Below are positions 60,816 through 64,000 of a DNA stretch of 64,000 nt, piece by piece. Positions within the stretch are counted from its first letter, which is position 1, and every line of letters starts with the position of its first letter. Source of the stretch: Luteimonas sp. S4-F44 (GTDB lineage Bacteria; Pseudomonadota; Gammaproteobacteria; Xanthomonadales; Xanthomonadaceae); the NCBI RefSeq assembly GCF_022637415.1, contig NZ_CP093340.1:2170001-2234000 (forward strand), in the 5' to 3' direction. The notes under the pieces were generated by a model, which saw nothing but the letters and a program-made list of their open reading frames with translations, was not told the origin of the DNA and did no database searches. Position numbers and translations under genes: made by a program.

Positions 60816-62681
60816 GTGATCGTTTACCAGTCCACCAAGCAACAGTTTCTCGACGACAGCGACAACCGCGATATCGAGGATCTGATCCGCGATGCGTACC
60901 TGCGCAAGACCGGGCGCTACGCCAGCGAGAGCGAGTCCCGCGCCTGGCACGGCTCCTTGCGTGAGATGGCGCGCGTGCTGCGCGACCGGCAGATTCCCAA
61001 CGACACCGGCATCGGCGTCGAGTTCGGCATTCCACAAAGCGGCAAGCGCATCGATTTCATCCTCTCCGGCCATGCCGAGAACGGCACGCCGCATGTGGTC
61101 ATCGTCGAGCTCAAGCAGTGGTCGAGCGCGCGCCTGAGCGAAAAGGACGGCCTCATCGTCGCCAACCGGGGCGGCCGCCGCGAGACCGAAGGCCCGCACC
61201 CCAGCTATCAGGCGTGGTCCTACGCCGCGCTGCTCGACGGCTTCAACGAGGCCGTCTACGACAGCGGCACCGAACTGCGGCCATGCGCCTATCTGCACAA
61301 CTACCGCGACGACGGCGTCATCCGCCACCCGCATTACGCGCCCTACCTCGACAAGGCACCGCTGTTCCTCCGAGGTGACGATGAGCTGGAACGCCTGCGC
61401 GCATTCATCCGCCAGCACGTGCGCAGGGGCGACGGCGGCGCCCTGCTCTACCAGATCGAGAACGGCCGCATCCGCCCCTCCAAGATGCTGGCCGACAGCG
61501 TCGTCAAAATGCTCAAGGGCAATCGCGAGTTCGTGCTGATCGACGACCAGAAGGTGGTCTACGAGACCTGCCTGGCGCGATCTGTGGAAGCCAGCCCAGA
61601 GCGCAAGCAAGTGGTCATCGTCAAAGGTGGCCCGGGCACCGGCAAGTCCGTCGTGGCGGTGAACCTGCTGGTCGAGTTGACCAAGCGGGGGCTGGTAACC
61701 CAGTACGTGTCCAAGAACGCCGCGCCGCGTGCGGTGTACGCACAGAAGCTAGCCGGTCACCTGCGCAAGGCGGAGATCGGCGCCTTGTTCTCAGGCTCCG
61801 GCCGGTTCCACACCGCCGAGCCCCATGTCTTCGACACGCTGGTCGTGGACGAGGCGCACCGCCTCAATGCCAAGAGCGGCCTATACGGCAACCTCGGCCA
61901 GAACCAGGTGATGGAACTGATCCGCAGCGCCAAGTGCACGATCTTCTTCGTCGACGACGACCAGATCGTGACCCTGGCCGACATTGGCCACACGAACGAA
62001 CTCGTCCAGTGGGCCAACGCCGCCGGCGCTCAGGTGACGATGCTGGAACTTGCCTCCCAGTTCCGCTGCAGCGGCTCGGATGGCTATATCGCATGGCTCG
62101 ACGACTGGCTGGGCCTGCGCGAGACCGCTAACCCGGACTTCGACCGCGACACCTTCGACTTTCGCATCGTCGACTCCCCGGTCGAGTTGCACGATTTGAT
62201 CCGCGAAAAGAACAAGGTCAACAACAAGTCGCGCGTTGTGGCGGGCTACTGCTGGGACTGGAACAGCAAGAAGAACCCGAACGCCGACGACATCGTGATC
62301 CCGGAGTTCGGCTATCGCGCGCAGTGGAACCTGGACCGCGACGGCAGCCTCTGGATCGTGGCAGAAGATTCGGTCGAACAGGTCGGCTGCATCCACACCT
62401 GCCAGGGCCTGGAGCTGGACTACGTCGGCGTGATCATCGGCCCGGACCTGCAATCATGCGACGGCCAGCTGGTCACCGCCCCCGAACATCGCTCGCGCAT
62501 GGACCGCTCGATTCGCGGCTACAAGACGCTGATGAAGCAGGACCCCGAAGCCACGCGGGAGCGTGTGGATCGGATCATCCGCAACACGTACAAGACGCTG
62601 ATGAGCCGGGGGATGAAAGGGTGCTACGTGTATGCGACGAATATCAATCGCATCCCGTATCAATTCCCCGATCTGCGCTGA
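60816..62681 (+). CDS. PD-(D/E)XK nuclease fused to DUF2075/Schlafen-type helicase
   Basis: 621 residues from GTG 60816, with GGGGGAG 8 bases upstream; the longer open frame before it is only a shadow of mazG. N-terminal nuclease core: Glu69, Asp80 in GKRIDFILSG, and Glu98-x-Lys100 in VVIVELKQW. Helicase part: Walker A GGPGTGKS (271-278), Walker B LVVDEAHRLN (about 341), motif III-like IFFVDDDQ, then ELASQFRCSG and the C-terminal HTCQGLELDYVGVIIG with RNTYKTLMSRGMKGCYVYA. Known family: DUF2075 (SLFN-g3 helicase). It acts on DNA or RNA; a defence role is plausible but unproven. Confidence 0.88.
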   Translation: MIVYQSTKQQFLDDSDNRDIEDLIRDAYLRKTGRYASESESRAWHGSLREMARVLRDRQIPNDTGIGVEFGIPQSGKRIDFILSGHAENGTPHVVIVELKQWSSARLSEKDGLIVANRGGRRETEGPHPSYQAWSYAALLDGFNEAVYDSGTELRPCAYLHNYRDDGVIRHPHYAPYLDKAPLFLRGDDELERLRAFIRQHVRRGDGGALLYQIENGRIRPSKMLADSVVKMLKGNREFVLIDDQKVVYETCLARSVEASPERKQVVIVKGGPGTGKSVVAVNLLVELTKRGLVTQYVSKNAAPRAVYAQKLAGHLRKAEIGALFSGSGRFHTAEPHVFDTLVVDEAHRLNAKSGLYGNLGQNQVMELIRSAKCTIFFVDDDQIVTLADIGHTNELVQWANAAGAQVTMLELASQFRCSGSDGYIAWLDDWLGLRETANPDFDRDTFDFRIVDSPVELHDLIREKNKVNNKSRVVAGYCWDWNSKKNPNADDIVIPEFGYRAQWNLDRDGSLWIVAEDSVEQVGCIHTCQGLELDYVGVIIGPDLQSCDGQLVTAPEHRSRMDRSIRGYKTLMKQDPEATRERVDRIIRNTYKTLMSRGMKGCYVYATNINRIPYQFPDLR

Positions 62682-62771
62682 AACCGGCAAATACCGAATT
62701 TTCAGTTGCGAAAAATCGCGACCTAGCGCACAGTACCTAAGCCGCGGGGGGGCGGCACAGGGGGATGAGCG

Positions 62772-63077
62772 ATGGACAGCTCCACGATCCGGTTCGACCG
62801 CGGTCTCTTCGGCGACGAAGTCATCGCGCGCACGGCACACCGCTATACGAATTTCTTCCACGTTGCCATCCACAGCAATGCTGACGAGATCGGCGTGACG
62901 CTCACACCGCGTGCTGGTGTCGAGCGCCCCTCTGACTTGGAAGCCCGATTTCGGGACGACGCACTGGACGAGCGCCTGCGGCAATCTGTTCGCGAGGAGA
63001 CATGCGACCTGCACGCGGAACTGATCCGTGCAGCGCTACGCGAAGCGCTGCCGCGGCGCACGGATAGCACGCCATGA
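62772..63077 (+). CDS. hxsD: His-Xaa-Ser system protein HxsD
   Basis: 101 residues. The pattern fits HxsD: strand IRFDRGLFGDEVIARTAHRY near the N-terminus, FFHVAIHSNADEIGVTLTPR, then the helical LEARFRDDALDERLRQSVRE and ETCDLHAELIRAALREAL. A purine-rich GGGGGAT lies 7-12 bases upstream. The stop overlaps the hxsB ATG (ATGA), and HxsD genes are known to pair with HxsB and HxsC in a peptide-modifying radical-SAM system. The biochemical role of HxsD is not established. Confidence 0.85.
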   Translation: MDSSTIRFDRGLFGDEVIARTAHRYTNFFHVAIHSNADEIGVTLTPRAGVERPSDLEARFRDDALDERLRQSVREETCDLHAELIRAALREALPRRTDSTP

Positions 63078-64000
63078 AGTTTCGTCCCGCAGAGGCGTTT
63101 ACCGGCTCTGCTCAGAGCTACCGCCTGCTTCCTCTTCGCTTTCGTCGCCTCTCATGGGATCGCGACCGCGTGTTCGTCTCGTCGTTGGCGGGCGATTGGC
63201 TGATCATGAGTCGAGACGCATTTGATCAGTTCGTTAACCACGCGCTGGACATGCATGATCCTTTGCTGGCGGATTTGCAGTCGCGTCACCTCGCAGTGAT
63301 CGATCCGCAGCGCAGCACGCTTGCACCATTGCTAAGCCAGTATCGAACCCGGAAGTCCTACCTGTTCGGGGGGCCGGCGCTTCATATCTTCGTGGTGTCG
63401 CTGCGATGTCACCACACTTGCAACTATTGCCAAGTATCCCGTCAGCAGGCCTCGGCGACGGCCTTCGATCTAAATGAGTACTCCGCCAACCTTGCGGTCG
63501 AACGCCTGTTCGAGTGGCCGTCGCGCGAGCTGACCATCGAATTCCAGGGGGGAGAGCCACTACTCAATTTTGAGCAGGTGAGGGCTATCACCGAACGGAT
63601 CGTTGCGCTTAATGTCGTCGAGAAGCGTGCGTTGCGCTTTGTGCTGGCCTCTACCTTGCATGATCTCACCGATGCGCAATTGGCTTTTTTCCAGGAACAC
63701 CGCTTCAAACTCTCGACCTCGCTTGATGGCCCTGAGTGGCTACACAACGCAAATCGGCCAAGGCCAGAGCGCGACAGCTACCGGCGTACGGTCGAGGGCA
63801 TGGCGCGTGGCCGCAAGGCGCTGGGGGATGATGCTGTATCGGCACTGACCACACTGACCCGCCGCAGCCTTGAGGCGCCCGAAGCCATCATCGATGAGTA
63901 TCGGAAACTCGGCCTCCATTCCATCTCGTTGCGTCCGCTAAGCCCCTACGGCTTTGCCGCAAAGACGCGCGAGCGCAACGGCTACAGCACGGCGAATTAT
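63074..64000 (+). CDS. hxsB: His-Xaa-Ser system radical SAM maturase HxsB, 5' part
   Basis: First 309 residues; the frame runs off the window (family about 460). N-terminal YRLLPLRFRRLS and LAGDWLIMSRDAFDQF form the usual leader-binding-like lead-in. The radical-SAM cluster is Cys112, Cys116, Cys119 (RCHHTCNYCQ), the SAM-binding GGEP is residues 159-162 (EFQGGEPLLNF), and STSLDGPEWLHNANRPRP follows. SISLRPLSPYGFAAKT is another family-typical stretch. It would modify HxsA precursor repeats of the His-Xaa-Ser type. Base composition is clearly lower in G+C than the chromosome around it, pointing to transfer. Confidence 0.93.
   Translation, partial: MKFRPAEAFTGSAQSYRLLPLRFRRLSWDRDRVFVSSLAGDWLIMSRDAFDQFVNHALDMHDPLLADLQSRHLAVIDPQRSTLAPLLSQYRTRKSYLFGGPALHIFVVSLRCHHTCNYCQVSRQQASATAFDLNEYSANLAVERLFEWPSRELTIEFQGGEPLLNFEQVRAITERIVALNVVEKRALRFVLASTLHDLTDAQLAFFQEHRFKLSTSLDGPEWLHNANRPRPERDSYRRTVEGMARGRKALGDDAVSALTTLTRRSLEAPEAIIDEYRKLGLHSISLRPLSPYGFAAKTRERNGYSTANY

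Overview
The window is about 69-70% G+C and gene-dense. It reads as chromosome of a Lysobacteraceae (Xanthomonadaceae) gammaproteobacterium, probably Lysobacter, Luteimonas or a close relative. The strongest clue is the Xanthomonas-type arginine pathway: an N-acetylornithine carbamoyltransferase-like argF', a fused acetylglutamate kinase/synthase and an M20 deacetylase. A fab cluster with no plsX next to rpmF, a TrpR-like regulator in front of hisG, and translational coupling nearly everywhere agree with this.

Layout. 1-575: 3' end of an aldehyde dehydrogenase. 648-8178: complete histidine operon hisR-hisGDCBHAF-hisI on the minus strand, most junctions overlapping, with a palindromic operator/promoter at 8198-8244. 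8411-16258: a TPR protein, then hisS-lipoprotein-histidine ammonia-lyase-membrane protein as one coupled block, and cydDC. 16442-19775: tRNA-Pro(CGG), an MFS transporter and an acyl-CoA synthetase. 19797-32554: one long minus-strand arginine/proline array, argF'-argG-GNAT-argE-argAB-argC-argH-YCII-proB-two unknown genes-proA, preceded by a terminator hairpin that may be an attenuator. 32821-41407: a secreted unknown, cysS, and the lipid cluster yceD-rpmF-fabH-kinase-like-fabD-fabG-acpP-fabF. 41655-50639: maf, a DUF763 protein, two secreted peptidase-like proteins and a short UvrA. 50718-57501: a desaturase plus ferredoxin-reductase pair with a divergent FabR/DesT-type TetR regulator, a serine hydrolase, a LysR regulator, an NAD(P)H oxidoreductase and a second TetR regulator.

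The right end (57.5-64 kb) is accessory DNA. It holds three proteins that share one roughly 65-residue domain, grouped around an ECF sigma-factor gene whose 5' end is frameshifted. One of the three is fused to a truncated DUF429-like domain. Next come a MazG-like pyrophosphohydrolase and a nuclease-helicase (PD-(D/E)XK plus DUF2075/Schlafen-type helicase). The window ends inside a His-Xaa-Ser (Hxs) peptide-modification locus: hxsD is complete, and the radical-SAM gene hxsB is cut off by the window edge. This lower-G+C locus is the least understood system here.

How the genes work together. The his, arg/pro, fab and desaturase groups are biosynthetic operons, and two of them (his, desaturase) have candidate operators visible beside their regulator genes. 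No insertion sequence, CRISPR array, rRNA or replication origin was seen. No gene-free stretch exceeds 300 bases; the longest is 278 bases at 57502-57779.
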